Shown piece after piece: positions 1-11,879 of a DNA stretch of 64,000 nucleotides. Below the pieces are notes generated by a model that worked only from the letters and a program-made list of their open reading frames with translations, was not told where the DNA came from and ran no database searches. The stretch comes from Fremontodendron californicum (Eukaryota; Streptophyta; Magnoliopsida; Malvales; Malvaceae): positions 9,946,001 to 10,010,000 of the forward strand of contig JAULJL010000039.1 of NCBI GenBank assembly GCA_030761205.1, in the 5' to 3' direction. Numbering within the stretch: position 1 is the stretch's first letter; the number at the start of each line of letters is the position of its first letter. Position numbers and translations under genes: made by a program.

Positions 1-540
1 CGATAAGTCAGCCAAAGAATTAGTAATTTATCAGTCGTACATGTAAGATGGATTTGGGGCCATATCTGACAAAATTCGAGAACAGTATGGTCAAATGAGA
101 AAGACAAGAGGATCGGATAAAGGGAAAAGGATAGTGGAACCAGACCATATAGAGGTAGAACAGTCTGGGGAAGTGGAAAAGGATTTTACTCCGGTTAATA
201 AAGTGAAAGAGCCAGTGAATGAGAAGGAAGCCTGCGAATTCTTAAAGTTCATCAAACACAGTGAATACAGTGTAGTAGAACAATTGCACCGCTAACCGAC
301 GAGGATTTTAGTTCTTTCACTGCTGTTAAACTCGAGCCTCATTGAAACACTCTGCTGAGAATTTTGAACCAGGCTTGTGTGGCTAACAACAAATCGATGG
401 AGAAATTAGACCGACTGGTAGGGACCATCACAGTAGATGATTATATCTCTTTTAGTTATGATGAGATACCTCCAAATAGTATAAGATCTACCAAGGCTCT
501 TCATATCACCACCACCTGTAAGGGGCACATTTTGCCATAA
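1..540 (+). pseudogene. Tat-type polyprotein, region before protease (degenerate)
   Basis: Open stretches include residues such as EACEFLKFIKHSEYSVVEQL (around 228-285), followed in shifted frames by segments typical of the stretch just before the Tat protease, where the text reads as IRSTKALHITTTCKG before a TAA at 538-540. It is broken by several stops and frame changes. Function in an intact element: the Gag/protease linker of the polyprotein. Confidence 0.6.
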
Positions 541-1023
541 GTACTCCTAGACAGCGGATCCTCTCTAAATATCATGCCACTGGAAACCTTGTCGAAACTA
601 ACAATTGATATGTCCTACATGCTGTCGAGTCATACCGTTGTCAGAGCCTTTGACGGCACTCACCGGGAAGTGATGGGGAGCATTGAAATCCCGCTTCAGA
701 TAGGTCCATGTACCTATGAGGTCAAATTCCAAGTGATGGACATCACCCCATCTTACAATTGTTTGCTGGAAAGGCCATGGATTCACTCTATCGGGGCTGT
801 GCTGTCATCTCTCCATCAAAAGCTAAAATTTGTGATGGAAGGACGCCTAGTCAGTGTGTTAGGAGAAAAAGATATTATAGCTTCTGCCTCCAAGGATTCC
901 CCTTATATAGAAGTGAATGAAGATGTCGTAGAGTGCTCGTTCAGGTTTTGGAGTTTGTCAACGCTGTATTCATCATCGAGGAATATAAAATTCCAGAGCC
1001 AAGGTTATCTAAGAGTACTAGGT
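541..1023 (+). pseudogene. Tat-type retropepsin (aspartic protease)
   Basis: The frame starting at 541 reads LLDSGSSLNIMP, which contains the catalytic D-S-G-S motif of retroviral-type aspartic proteases. It continues through a beta-rich segment (SIEIPLQIGPCTYEVKFQVM) to CLLERPWIHSIGAVLSSLHQ, the usual C-terminal protease signature of plant Ty3 elements (x-GRPWIH). Here the G of GRPW is E. In an intact element it would cleave the polyprotein. The frame is closed by a stop just upstream (538-540) and the domain is part of a broken polyprotein. Confidence 0.8.
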
Positions 1024-1512
1024 TAGGGGTGAAGACTATAGTAGGAAAAGGCTATCGTGTAGGAAAAGGTTTAGGAAAATACCTCTAAGGAATGGCCAGA
1101 GCGATAGAAGTGGCAGAAAAGAAAGACCAATTAGGTCTTAGGTACCTCCCTAAAGCCCATGAGAAAAGGAGACAAGTTGAGAAGAACAAAAAAAAGATGA
1201 TGGCCCGACTTTCAAGTGTGGATATGGAACAAGAGCCCATGACTTTCCCTCCAATCCTTCACATTTTTCGCTCAGCAGGTTTCGTGTTTGGTGAAAAGAA
1301 ATCGATAATGTGATGGTTATGTTGGAACAAGCATTGGAGAAATTCAATAGGGTTGAAGATAAACAGCTACAGGAAATGATGATCGGCATGGCCGAAATAG
1401 ATGAGCTTGGGAAAGAAAGCACAAGTTGGATGGTGCGTCCATGTGCTCCGGGTTATGAGTTGACGAACTGGAGTGTGACTGAACTTACTGTAGTTTTTAG
1501 ATCTACTCCAGA
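1024..1512 (+). pseudogene. Protease-RT linker with G-patch-like motif
   Basis: Just after the protease the bases at about 1027-1090 encode, across frames, a glycine-rich stretch resembling GKGYRVGKGLGKYLQG. This fits the G-patch-like motif reported between protease and RT in Tat elements. It is followed by MARAIEVAEKKDQLGLRYLP (from 1092), a lysine-rich segment, and then a region with tryptophan near VTELTVVFR ending at 1516. Frame changes are present. The G-patch call is tentative. Confidence 0.45.
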
Positions 1513-1714
1513 GTAATGCTCTGAATCAATCTTAATTGCCTCTGCCTAAGGGCATTAAGAATCCTTTTGTATGGGCTTATGTTTAAGACTTTTTCATTCA
1601 ATAAATAACAATCACGATGCATTTTCTTCATATTGATGTCTCCATATTCTTTTATTCTTTCATTATTATTGCCTATATGCCTTCCAATATTGTTTTTTCC
1701 TTACCTATTTACAG
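1513..1714 (+). other. Possible retrotransposon intron between protease and RT
   Basis: Between the protease linker and the RT-side reading frame lies a U-rich, non-coding stretch. It begins with a possible donor GTAATG (1513) and ends in a pyrimidine-rich tract followed by TTTACAG at 1708-1714, a good plant 3' splice site. Coding resemblance resumes immediately after it. Ogre-group elements are known to carry an intron at this position. The donor is weak and was chosen by eye; the acceptor is the better half of the evidence. Confidence 0.4.
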
Positions 1715-2757
1715 GTGCCCGGATACGAAATATGAGGACTGTCCCGTCAATAACTCTGAAATCGATTTTGAAAAACCCATCTGTATGGGTGATTTTGACG
1801 CTAACGAAGATGTCGAGGATTGTGATTTGCCTCCAGATCTGTTGAGAATAATAAAACAAGAGGAGAAACAAGTATTGCCTCATAAAGAGCAGTTGGAAGT
1901 GATAAATTTGGGGAATGGGGAAAAAATAAAAGAATACAAGATTGGGACTGCCATTTCACCATCAATAAAGCGAGAACTGATAATTCTACTCCAAGAATAC
2001 GCGGATGTGTTTGCATGGTCATACCAAGACATGCCTAGGTTGGACCTTCATATCGTGGTTCACAAGCTCCCATTGAAACCAGATTGCAAGCCAATTCAGC
2101 AGAAGTTGAGAAGAATGAGGCTCGAAATGCTGTTAAAAGTAAAGTAAGAAGTGAAAAAGCAATTTGATGCCGGATTCTTGGAAGTGGAAAAATACTCGGA
2201 GTGGGTAGCAAACATTGTCCCAGTTCCGAAGAAAGATGACAAAGTACGGATGTGTATCGATTATCGGGATCTGAATAGGGCAAGCCTTAAAGATAATTTC
2301 TCGTTGCCTCACATTTATACTCTAGTCGATAATACCGCGAATAATTTCGTGTTTTCCTTCATGGACAGGTTCTCAGGGTACAATCATATTAAGATGGCAC
2401 CAGAGGATATGGAGAAAAACCATATTCGTGACGATGTAGGGAACCTTTTGCTATAAAGTGATGCATTTCGGATTGAAGAACGCCGGGGCAACATACCAAA
2501 GAGCCATGGTGACTTTGTTTCATGACATGATGCATAAAGGAATCGAAGTTTATGTTGATGATATGATCGCAAAGTCACAAGGAGAGGACGAACATATTCC
2601 AAATCTTAAAAAGCTTTTTGAAAGGTTGAGAAAATTCCAACTTAAGTTCAACCCGGCAAAGTGTACTTTTGGGGTCACTTCAGGAAAGCTATTGGGCTTC
2701 GTTGTCAGTAAGAAAGGGATAGGAATTGATCCGGATAAAGTGAAAGCTATTTAGAGC
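1715..2757 (+). pseudogene. Tat-type reverse transcriptase
   Basis: The N-terminal part (about 1760-2145) contains YADVFAWSYQDMPRLD and leads into the RT fingers. 2151-2456 holds a fingers/palm block with VRMCIDYRDLNRA and FMDRFSGYNHIKM. 2458-2754 holds the palm with FGLKNAGATYQRAM and the catalytic YVDDMI, then CTFGVTSGKLLGF. Stops separate the three blocks (for example TAA at 2143-2145 and at 2454-2456), and the end of the domain is closed by TAG at 2752-2754. Catalytic aspartates are still readable, but no continuous frame exists. Confidence 0.87.
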
Positions 2758-3330
2758 TTGCCTCCACCTCGTACTCGGAACAAAGTAAGAAACTTTTTGG
2801 GTAGGCTGAACTATATTGCTTGGTTCATCTCTCAACTAATCGATAAGTGTGACCTGATATTCAAGCTACTTTGAAAACGTGATCCGGGGGAATGGGATGA
2901 AGGATGCCAGATAGCCTTTGATAAGTTCAAGCATTATCTGTCAGGGAAGCCGCTGATATTGTATTTGTCAGTATTCGAAAAGTCCATGGGATGTGTATTG
3001 GGGCAACATGATGAGACCGGAAAGAAAGAACAAGCCATCTACTATCTCAGCAAGAAGTTCACTAAGTACGAGTTAAAGTATTCATTGGTAGAAAGGCTTT
3101 GTTGTCCTAGCCTAGACTGCTCGAAGGCTCAGACAGTACATGTTGTATCACATGACATGGCTGATTGCAAAGTTAGATCCCCTCAAATATGTATTCGAGA
3201 TGCCTTCGTTGTCAGGAAGAACGGCGAGATAGCAAGTGCTGCTTAATGAATATGATATTGTATATGTGAGCCAGAAGGCTATAAAGGGTAGCATAGTAGT
3301 CGAATTCCTAGCAAGTCGACCAGTAAAGGA
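2758..3330 (+). pseudogene. RNase H (first, retroviral-position domain) and connection
   Basis: After the RT, the connection region (RNFLGRLNYIAWFISQL, about 2789-2840) leads to an RNase H block at 2959-3246 with YLSVFEKSMGCVLGQHD and IYYLSKKFTKYELKYSLVER. The downstream part up to about 3330 reads in another frame as NEYDIVYVSQKAIKGS and LASRPV, typical of the end of this domain in Tat elements. Multiple frameshifts are present. Confidence 0.75.
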
Positions 3331-3372
3331 TTACGAGCTTCTAGATTTTGATTTCCCTGACGAAGACCTAAT

Positions 3373-3790
3373 GTGTGTCCGCAAGAAGATGGGACTTTCT
3401 CTGAGAAGAAAACTTGGAAGATGTATTTTGATGGTGCATCTAATGCCATGGGGCACGGGATTGGTGCAGTACTCATATCCCTTGAGGAAGATTATTATCC
3501 TTTCACTGCCATATTGGATTTTGAATATACAAACAATACCGCTGAGTATGAAGAATGTACTATGGGCCTTCATGCCGCCATAGAAAGAAAGATCAAGACA
3601 CTAGAGGTTTTTGGAGATTCAGCCCTAGGGATATACCAACTGTGCGAAGAATGGGAGACCCGGGATGCCAAGCTAATCTAATATCGAGAGCTTATACTGA
3701 GCTTGATTGAAGAGTTCGAAGAAGTCAATTACTTCCACCGAGAAGAAAATCAAATGGCAGATGCTTTAGCTACTTTGTCATCAATGTTTA
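3373..3790 (+). pseudogene. Second RNase H (archaeal-type, aRNH) of Tat element
   Basis: This block reads WKMYFDGASNAMGHGIGAVL, then NNTAEYEECTMGLHAA and FGDSALGIYQL. After an in-frame TAA at 3679-3681 it continues as FHREENQMADALATL at about 3730-3777. These supply the conserved D-G, E, D and final N-x-x-A-D residues of an RNase HI fold. A second RNase H between the usual RNase H and integrase is a known marker of the Tat lineage. One stop interrupts an otherwise well-kept domain. Confidence 0.8.
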
Positions 3791-4059
3791 AAGTAAATGA
3801 AAGAGCCTAAGTTATGCCAATAAAGATGAGCATATATGAGTCTCTTGCCCACTTCTTGAGCATTGAAGAAGAAACGGATGATCGCTTTTGGTATTATAAC
3901 ATCTTGAATTACATCAAGAGTCAACAGTACCCTCAACAAGGAACAGAAAATGATAAGAGAACCCTGAGGAGAATGGTGATGGGTTTTGTCTTAGATGGTG
4001 AAATCCTTTACAATAAAGGAAAGGACCAGGTTCTGTTGAGATGTGTCATTTCTACTGAA

Positions 4060-5128
4060 GCTTAGAGAATCCTTAAAGAGGTTCACAAAGGAATATGCGG
4101 CACTCACGCCAACGGTCACATGCTGGCTAAACAGATTATGAGGGCAAGATACTATTGGCTAACAATGGAAGTGGATTGTATCAATTACTCCCGAAAGTGC
4201 CATAAATGTCAGATATATGCTGACAAGATTCATGTGCCTCCATCACCACTGCATGTCATGACAACTCCATGGCCATTCTCGATGTGGAGAATGGATATGA
4301 TCGGGCCCATAGCCCGAAAGCTTCGAACGGACACCATTTCATCCTGGTGGCCATATATTACTTCACAAAATGGGTTGAAGCCGCTTCTTATGCTAATGTA
4401 ACAAAGTCAGTGGTGTGCAGATTCATCAAGAAGAAGATTGTGTGCCAATATGGGCTCTCCAAAAGAATAATTTCGGACAATGCTCTCAACCTGAACAATA
4501 AGATGATGAGGGAAGTAGTACCCAATTCAATATCAAGCATCATAAGTTGGCGCCTTATCGTCCGAAATGAATGGGGCAATAGAAGCAGCCAATAAGAACA
4601 TCAAGAAGATTGTTGAAAAGATGACTGATGTGTACAAAGACTGGCATGAGATCTTGCCTTTTGCTCTCCACGCATATCGTACCTTAGTTCGCACATCTAC
4701 AGGTGCCACCATTTTCACTGGTATCTGGGATAGAGGCAGTGCTGCCTATTGAGGTTGAAATCCTTTCACTTCATATTTTGATGGAAGTTGGCCTAGAAGA
4801 GGCAGAATGGGTTAGACCTCGCTATGAACAGTTGAATCTCATCGAGGAGAAAAGACTGAAGGCAATTTGCCATGGGAAGATGTATCAGAAAAGTATGATT
4901 CGAGCCCATAACAAAAAGGTTCGCCCAAGCAGTTTCGAGAGGGAGAGTTGGTATTGAGGAAGGTTCTCCCTATTGCGAAAGATCCTTGCGGAAAATGGGC
5001 TCCGAATGGGAAAGACCCTATGTTGTGAAAAGAGCTTTTTCTAGAAGAGCATTGATCTTAACTCGGATGAACGGTGATGACTTGAGAAATCCTGTGAATG
5101 CTGATGAATTGAAGAAATACTATGCTTG
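4060..5128 (+). pseudogene. Tat-type integrase and polyprotein C-terminus
   Basis: 4075-4220 encodes the H-H-C-C zinc-binding module (HKGICGTHANGHMLAKQ, then CINYSRKCHKCQ). The catalytic core follows in shifted frames: MDMIGPI (first D), GLSKRIISDNALN (second D, about 4455-4490) and MNGAIEAANKNIKKIVEK (E, 4567-4620). The C-terminal domain runs through 4703-4957. The polyprotein ends as ELKKYYA followed by TGA at 5126-5128, the typical Tat ending. At least three frame changes disable it. Confidence 0.8.
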
Positions 5129-6399
5129 AAAAAAAAAAGAAAAAATAATGTGATACTATACTTATGAAAATTCGAATGATTCCAAGTGCAAAAATGAAAA
5201 TTCTATTTATTATTTCCCCTGAGGATTGCTTTTCAATGAGAATATTCATGCTTGATATGATAAATGGCCATTTTTCATATTCCTTTCACTAAGAAGAAAT
5301 TATCCCTAGTTACCCCCTTCGAGCCTTATGAATTCTTTCTTTCTTTGAACCCTCATCAAGGATCACCCTCTACACTAGGGGGCAAATACAAGAAAATATC
5401 TCTTTCAAAAAAATATGGCGAAAGGAGCTATCAAAAAAATGAAGAAAAAACACACACACAAAAAACGTGTGAAAAAGAATGGCAAATGAAAGCCAAGAAT
5501 GAAAAGAAACAAAAAAAAGGAGAAAAGTCCAAAAAGGGACAAATGTTTCAGAAATGAATTCTTCTCATGAAATGATCCTTGATCTAATCACCCTTAAACA
5601 CATTTTGAGACTATTTATCCTTTCTTTATGAACCCGAACCTTGGCCTACATTACGTGCTTTTAAAGTCCATTTTGATCAAGCATGGGTATTTAACTTGAA
5701 GGGTTTTTCTCATATTTCATCCCATCTTTTGAATTGTCATTTTACCATGGAAGCACTAAGAATTCTCAGATGCATGGTGGAACATGAAAAAAAAAATTGA
5801 AAAAAAAAATGTAAAAGGAGAGGTTTAAGCCGAAAACCCGAAAAGGGCGACTTAAAATCGAACGGGGGACACTTGGGTTGAAAACCCATAAAGGGCGACC
5901 CAAGTACTGATCAAAGATTGAATCAATGCTCTGTGTAAAGGGGGGAGAAAGTATCAGGAATTCAGAGAAAGGGGTAAAGCTCAGTCTGAAGCAATAGAGA
6001 AAGTCGAGAAGTCACCCAAGCATGTGGCTCGCTCAAAAGATATTTTAGAGGAACTAAGCCAGGAAGGGTCCAGGATATTCCGTATCTGGGGCATCTATAC
6101 CTTTTCCTTTACATTTTTCTTTTAAATCCTTGATATTCATCTTTGTTACCTAAAACTTTTTGCAATGAACTTTCGTTGGCCCTTTCATGGCATATGGTTG
6201 TTTCCACCATCTTTCATATATGTTGTGATGCATTTTGAATGTTATCTAATTGAATGATGATTAGTAAACATAAAAAATCTTTAAAGGATTTCTTCGCATT
6301 ACTGTGGAGTAGATTTAAATTTTAGAAGAGGTTTGGAAACCACTAAAATTTGGAGAAACTCGCGACAATCCATAATACTGAAAAGCTCATCAAGTGGGG

Positions 6400-6750
6400 C
6401 AAACATTGGATGGACTAAACACATCAACCCACGATACTGAAGAACTCATCTAGTGAGACGAATCAGAGATAGGTTGGAGGCACCGCCACAGAGTCAGAAA
6501 ACTTGTAGATCATGGTGAAGCCATAGAGAAAAGCTCATCAAGTAGAGCAAACCATGAATAGGTTGGAGACACCATCATAGAGTCAGAAAACTTGTGGATC
6601 ACGGTGAAACTGTAGAGAAGAGCCCATCAAGAAGGGCAAATCGTGGATAGGTTGAAGACACTGTCACATAGTCAGGAAATTTGTGAGTCTCAGTGAATCC
6701 ATAATGATGAAAAGCTCATCAAGTAGAGCAAACAATGGAGTTAAAACGAT
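6400..6750 (+). repeat. 89-bp tandem repeat in Tat spacer
   Basis: The phrase AGTCAGAAAACTTGT recurs at 6492 and 6581, and in altered form (AGTCAGGAAATTTGT) at 6670, a spacing of 89 each time. Around it GATAGGTTGGAGACACC and AAGCTCATCAAGTAGAGC recur with the same period. Outer copies are degenerate, so the limits are approximate. Confidence 0.75.
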
Positions 6751-6960
6751 TCATGAATCTCAATGAAATCATGGATTAAAACTCATGACACAATCATGTA
6801 ATTGTGTTCATCCCTAGGGAACATGCATCTTACAAACATTTGCAAAACCTATCGTCAACATCATTTCATTTGACTAACATTGCAAAAACCATGCAAAGTT
6901 TTCTTTCTTAAGTCCAACATAGCTGGCACAAAAGGAAGTAAGCACTTTATCCAAAATATT

Positions 6961-7366
6961 CCTAGACAAGACAACTAGATTTCTCGGACAAGACATCTAA
7001 ATTTTTCTGGACAAGACTACCAGATTTCTCGGACAAGACATCCAAGTTTTCCTGGACAAGACAACCAGATTTTTCGGACAAGACATCCAGATTTTTCTGG
7101 ACAAGACAACCAGATTTCTCGGACAAGACATCCAAATTTTCCTAGACAAGACAACCAGATTTTTCGGACAAGACATCCAAATTTTCCTGGACAAGACAAC
7201 CAGATTTATCTGACAAGACATCCAAATTTTCTTGGACAAGACAACCAGAATTCTAGGGCAAGACATCCAAATTTTCTTAGACAAGACAACCAAATTTCTC
7301 GGACAAGACATCCAAATTTTCCTCGACAAGATAACCAGATTTCTCGGACAAGACATCCAAGTTTTA
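6961..7366 (+). repeat. 22/44-bp tandem repeat in Tat spacer
   Basis: GGACAAGACA recurs every 22 bp (for example near 6987, 7009, 7031, 7053, 7075). Alternate units differ (followed by ACCAGATTTCTC or TCCAAATTTTCC), giving a 44-bp higher-order unit with about nine copies. Both strands show long open frames only because the period leaves few stops; these are not genes. Confidence 0.88.
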
Positions 7367-7370
7367 AAGA

Positions 7371-7870
7371 AATCGAACTCTTTCCCTTAAGACGGGTCGA
7401 GCCTTGATTAGTTAGGGAATTCAATTTAAGGACAAATCTTATTGTTTTAGACAAAGCTTCACCAAGATAAGGTAAGGCCCCGGGGTCTCCGCCGAGGTAT
7501 TTTCTTCTCTCATAAATTGAACTCGTTTCTTTGAGAAGGGTCGAGCCTTGATTAGTCAGGGAACTCAATTTAAGGACAAAACTTATTGTTTTAGACAAAG
7601 CTTCACCAAGATGAGGTAAGGGCCCGCGATCTCCGCTGAGGTATTTTCTTCTCTTGCAAATCGAACTTGTTTCCTTAAGACGGGTCGAGCCTTGATTAGT
7701 TAGGGAACTCAATTTAAGGACAAAACATATTGTTTTAGACAAAGCTTCACCAAGAAGAGGTAAGGCCCTAGGATCTCCGCCGAGGTATTTTCTTCTCTTG
7801 CAAATCGAACTCGTTTTCTTAAGACAGGTTGAGCCTTGATTAGTCAAGGAAATCGAGTTAAGGACAAATC
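7371..7870 (+). repeat. 144-bp tandem repeat in Tat spacer, about 3.5 copies
   Basis: GTCGAGCCTTGATTAG occurs at 7396, 7540 and 7684, and as GTTGAGCCTTGATTAG at 7828: exactly 144 bp apart each time. Each unit also carries TCACCAAGA...GGTAAGG and CTCCGCCGAGGTATTTTCTT. The copies are well conserved with only scattered substitutions. Confidence 0.92.
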
Positions 7871-8040
7871 TTTTTATTTACAGTTTGCAAAAAAAAAAAA
7901 AAGAACCAAAAATAATAATAATAAAAAAATGAAAAAATAAAGAAAAATTCTCCCTCTTATCTTTCACATGTGATTTCACTAACCGAACAAAATTATTGGC
8001 TATTTTATCTTTATCTGATTCCTGATTCTCAACAATAGTC

Positions 8041-8053
8041 AAAGAGGGGCAGT
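8041..8053 (+). promoter_or_regulatory. Polypurine tract of Tat element
   Basis: AAAGAGGGGCAG lies immediately before the LTR start TGTAGACACC. A purine run directly abutting the 3' LTR is where plus-strand DNA synthesis is primed, and it fixes the LTR's left edge. Confidence 0.85.
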
Positions 8054-8879
8054 TGTAGACACCTAATTTTGTCCAGGCACCCTAAACAAGGTGTTTCTTC
8101 CTTTCAACTTCTTGGAATGCAAAAAAACTTCCATAATTCCACATATGGGTCTTCAAGACTTTGATTCAAAGGTCAACATGAAAAAGTCAACTCAAAAAAA
8201 GTCAACTCCAATAAAATCAACCCTAAAAAGTCAACCACTAAAAAAGTCAACTCTCAGCCAAAATCAAGATTCGAAGTTGAATTGAACAATGGTGAAAGAA
8301 TTTTGATAATCGGATGTCTACAACGAAAGATGGGTTGCAAAAATTCAGTGTAGGAAAAATGTCTAATTTTGTAAATTTGGGGAAAAGTGCATAAACGATC
8401 AAATTGGACGAAATTGGAGGTTCCAAATGGAATAAGATTAATAAATATGAATATTGGACGGTCTAATTTTGAAGCGGAGTTGAATGAAGATGTGGTTCGA
8501 AGAGAAAAAGGAAAATAAGGATTTAATAAATAAATAAGAAAACCACAAATTTTGGGGAAACTGCAGAGATGACCCAATTCGATGAAATTGAAGACCCCAG
8601 TTGATAAAGGATAAATAAATAAAAATATCCCAAGTCCCAATTTGAAGTGGATCCCAAGGAAGAGCCGATTGGAGGAGAAACGAAAAAACAAAAAAAATTC
8701 CAATACTGAGGAAAAGGGAAAACTAAATCGGAGAGGAATTCGGATGTAAAAATTGGGCATTTTCAGACCAACTCCAATTCAATATATGAAAAAGGTAGTG
8801 GAAAAAGAAAATCCGAAAATCATGTTCGTTTCGAGTAAAATCGAGGTTCTGCGGGTTAAAGGGCAATTTTGAAAAATTC

Positions 8880-9390
8880 GGGAAAAATAGAATCTGAACT
8901 TGGAAAATTATGAAAACTTCCAGAACTGAGTTTTATATTATATGGAAGGGATTGGAGAAGAAAAATCCAGAATCGGGGCTCAAATGGAAAAAGACAAAGT
9001 TCGGGGGCACTAATCCAAAATTCCAAGAGAAAAATTTTGGAAAAAATAAAAAATGAGCTCAAAAAATTATGAGAACTTCCAGAACTGAGTTTTATGTTTT
9101 ATGTAAGGGATTAGAAAAGATAATGTTCGGGTGCACTAATCCGAAATTCGAAGAGAAAAATCTAAAAAAAATAGAAAACGAGCTCAAAAATTTATGAAAA
9201 CTTTTAGAACTGAATTTTATATTTTACGGAAGGGATTGGTGAAGAAAAATCAGAAATCAAAGCTCAAATGGAAAAAGACAAAATTTGGGAGGCACTAAAT
9301 CGAAACTTTAGAGAAAAATCCGGGAAAAATAGAATTCGAGCTCGAAAAAAATATGAAAACCTCCAGAAATTATTTTTCTATTGGATGGGA
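8880..9390 (+). repeat. Degenerate ~125/159-bp repeats inside Tat LTR
   Basis: A segment resembling TATGAAAACTTCCAGAACTG followed by TTTTATATT...GGAAGGGATTGG recurs with its CAGAAC/TAGAAC core at about 8921, 9080, 9205 and 9364. Spacings are uneven (159, 125, 159), so these are decayed tandem copies. Confidence 0.6.
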
Positions 9391-9714
9391 TGGATTGGAA
9401 CAGAAAAATTCAAAATTAGGGTCCATTTGCAATTAAATTACGTTTGGGGGCCTAAATGCAATTATCGAAAAACCGAAAAGGGCCATTTTGCAAATTTAAA
9501 AAAAAAAGGAATGGCCTGGAATTTTCCAGGCCATTTTCGGCCAGCCCATGGATGAAGGAAAGGGTGTGATCATCTTGAATCAAATGGCTAAGATTGAATA
9601 GCAAGATGACATTTTTAAGAAAGGATAAGATTCTCCAATACTTGCCTACATGGCATTTTTGGCGAATGGGAGGCCTCCAAATTTCAAAGCCATGTGAAGG
9701 CCATGTGAAGAGCA

Positions 9715-9720
9715 TATAAA
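9715..9720 (+). promoter_or_regulatory. Possible TATA box in Tat LTR
   Basis: GCATATAAAGG occurs at about 9712-9722 within the LTR. LTRs carry the element's own promoter and this is the best TATA-like site noted, but nothing else confirms it. Confidence 0.2.
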
Positions 9721-11879
9721 GGCTATGAGATGATGCCAAATAAGATTAAAAAGGTCATCTAGGAAGATATTTTAATAGTAAGCCATATGATCATGACAAG
9801 TGGCTTAGATATTTTGTAGAGATAGTGGACAAGAATAATCTATGTGGCATTATTGGCCAATGAGAGGCTAGAAAACCCTTAATTTAAGGAAAGCATCAAG
9901 CAAAAGGGGGACAATAACCCTTAATTAAGGAAAGCATCATGCAAGGAGGGGACAAAAATTAGCCATGTGGCAAGGATGTTGGGAGCATGCAAAGCATGAC
10001 AAAGGCAAAAAATAAAATTCTCTCTACAATACAAGATGGGCCGACCACACCAAAGAACGGGGAGGAGGATTCATTTTTTTTTTCGAAGGCAATTTTTTCA
10101 CTAGACTCTTGAGAAGAAAAGAGAGAAAAAAGAAAAAAAGGGAAAAAAAGAGAAAGGAGGAGAAATTGGAGAGCTTGATTTGGAAAGCAATTGCTAGGTA
10201 GCTATTTCCTCTCTTCTTCTTCAATTATTTTGTTTGATATCATGTTTTTTTCTTCTCTTTTACCATGTGATTTGTTAACTTTCTTTAATTGAATAAAAGG
10301 TTTTTAGAATAAATTTTAAAGGTTTTCTCTCCTTTATTCTTTATTCTTTACAAAATAACAAAGTTGATAAAAAATTTCAACCTACTTTTCATTTTGGCCG
10401 AAACTTAGAGGCCTTATTGTGCTTGTTTTTGCTTGATTTTCTTGCTTGCTTGTTGATTGTGGGCTTCACCATTGTGGTAAGATAGATTTTCCCCTTTGGT
10501 TTTTCTTTTTTAAAAAAAAAAATCAAATAAAAAGTTTGAGCAGTTTGAGGATCTTGATTTTAATCAAGTGATTTTTGGTTAGGTGGGACTATGTCCAAGG
10601 AACCAACCATTGAGCCAACCTTGTTTTCTTTCTTTCTCTTGCTTGTTTCTTTTTTTTTAAATTCATGATTGATTCATTTTCATATGTTTGTTGGCTATAA
10701 AATCATGCATTTCATACCATTTTCAACTAGGTTTTCTGGCTAAGACCAATCAATGGTCTCTAGCCAAAAATCTCTTATCTATACTAGTTGAAAGAGTGAT
10801 AGTTTAAGTTGAATATTTTGACTTTGAGCATTTTTTACTAAGTCATATCTTGTCAAAATAAAATTATTTATCAACCACATGTAGTATACCTTTAGACAAT
10901 GCCCTGGTATTTTTTCCATGATTTTTAGATTTTTTTTTATCAAGGTTGGAAAAATGGTTTTCGATAAAACAATTTTTAGTTTACTCTTCTGACTTTAGTG
11001 AAAATTCGATCAAGGTATCTCTAGTCCAAAAATTAAACCGATTTTTTTCCATAAAGGCCATCATGTTTCAAGTCTATACTAATTTTTCCATAATTTTTTG
11101 AATCTTTTACAAAGGGTAAAAAAAATAGTTTATCAAAACTGGTTATAGGAGTCAAAAATAAGTTTTTCTAAATCAATAAATTTTTTTTTTATTTATTTTT
11201 ATTTGTAAAAGGGAGGGGCTGATTTGAGTCATTAGCTACTTTTTTAGGTGGATTTCCATGTTAACTCAAGGATAAAAATTGATTTTACAAAAATCGGATC
11301 ATTGGTAGTCAACCCGATTTTTAAAAAATAGGTGAAACCATGTTTTAGGGGGGTATTCGACCAAGACTTATTTTTGCTCCAAAAATTCCATTTTTTTAAA
11401 TCCGAGCCCAAAGTCATTTTGTTTTGAAAATCCAATTTAAGTTTCTTCCAAAGGTAGTCAGATATCTTTTTAGGTATACGGATGTCTTTACTTCAAGGAA
11501 GAAATACATCTTCACGCATTGCATATTTAAAAATGTTTTTACTTAATTTGGTATAAAAAAACGTGCTTCTCGATTTCCTAATCATTTGACGAGAATTAAT
11601 TCTTAATCTTTACCGGGTTTGCCGGGGAGGTTAGGAAATTATTCAACGCACGTGGTTATGAAATCGCAAGGCATTGATTTTGTTTTATTCAGAATCATAT
11701 AACATATGAAAGAATTATTTTTCAAGCTTTGCTGGGTTCGTCGGGGACTACGGTAATACTTTCTGACATATGCCATTTATTTGATTCCTCACATGAAAGA
11801 TCCATTTCAAAATAATGATGTGTGCATGAGACCATGATGTGATCGTGGATATTTTATGATGATGCCATTTTGTAATTTT

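Larger units (their letters stand above)
5129..8040 (+). other. Tat 3' untranslated spacer
   Basis: A 2.9-kb region without coding capacity lies between the end of pol and the polypurine tract. It contains homopurine tracts (5128-5560), a paired motif at about 5824-5902 where AAAGGGCGACYYAA-like segments recur, and three tandem-repeat families listed separately (about 6400-6750, 6961-7366, 7371-7870). Long repeat-bearing 3' spacers are usual in Tat/Ogre elements. Apparent reading frames here are by-products of the repeats. Confidence 0.7.

Noticed and set aside
6961..7366. Regularly spaced repeats resembling a CRISPR array
   Set aside because: The units are contiguous with no unique spacers, in a plant retrotransposon spacer.
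6997..7847. Long open frames on the minus strand over repeats
   Set aside because: They follow the repeat period, encode MSCPRNLVVLS-type reiterations and have no domain. They are by-products of the tandem repeats.
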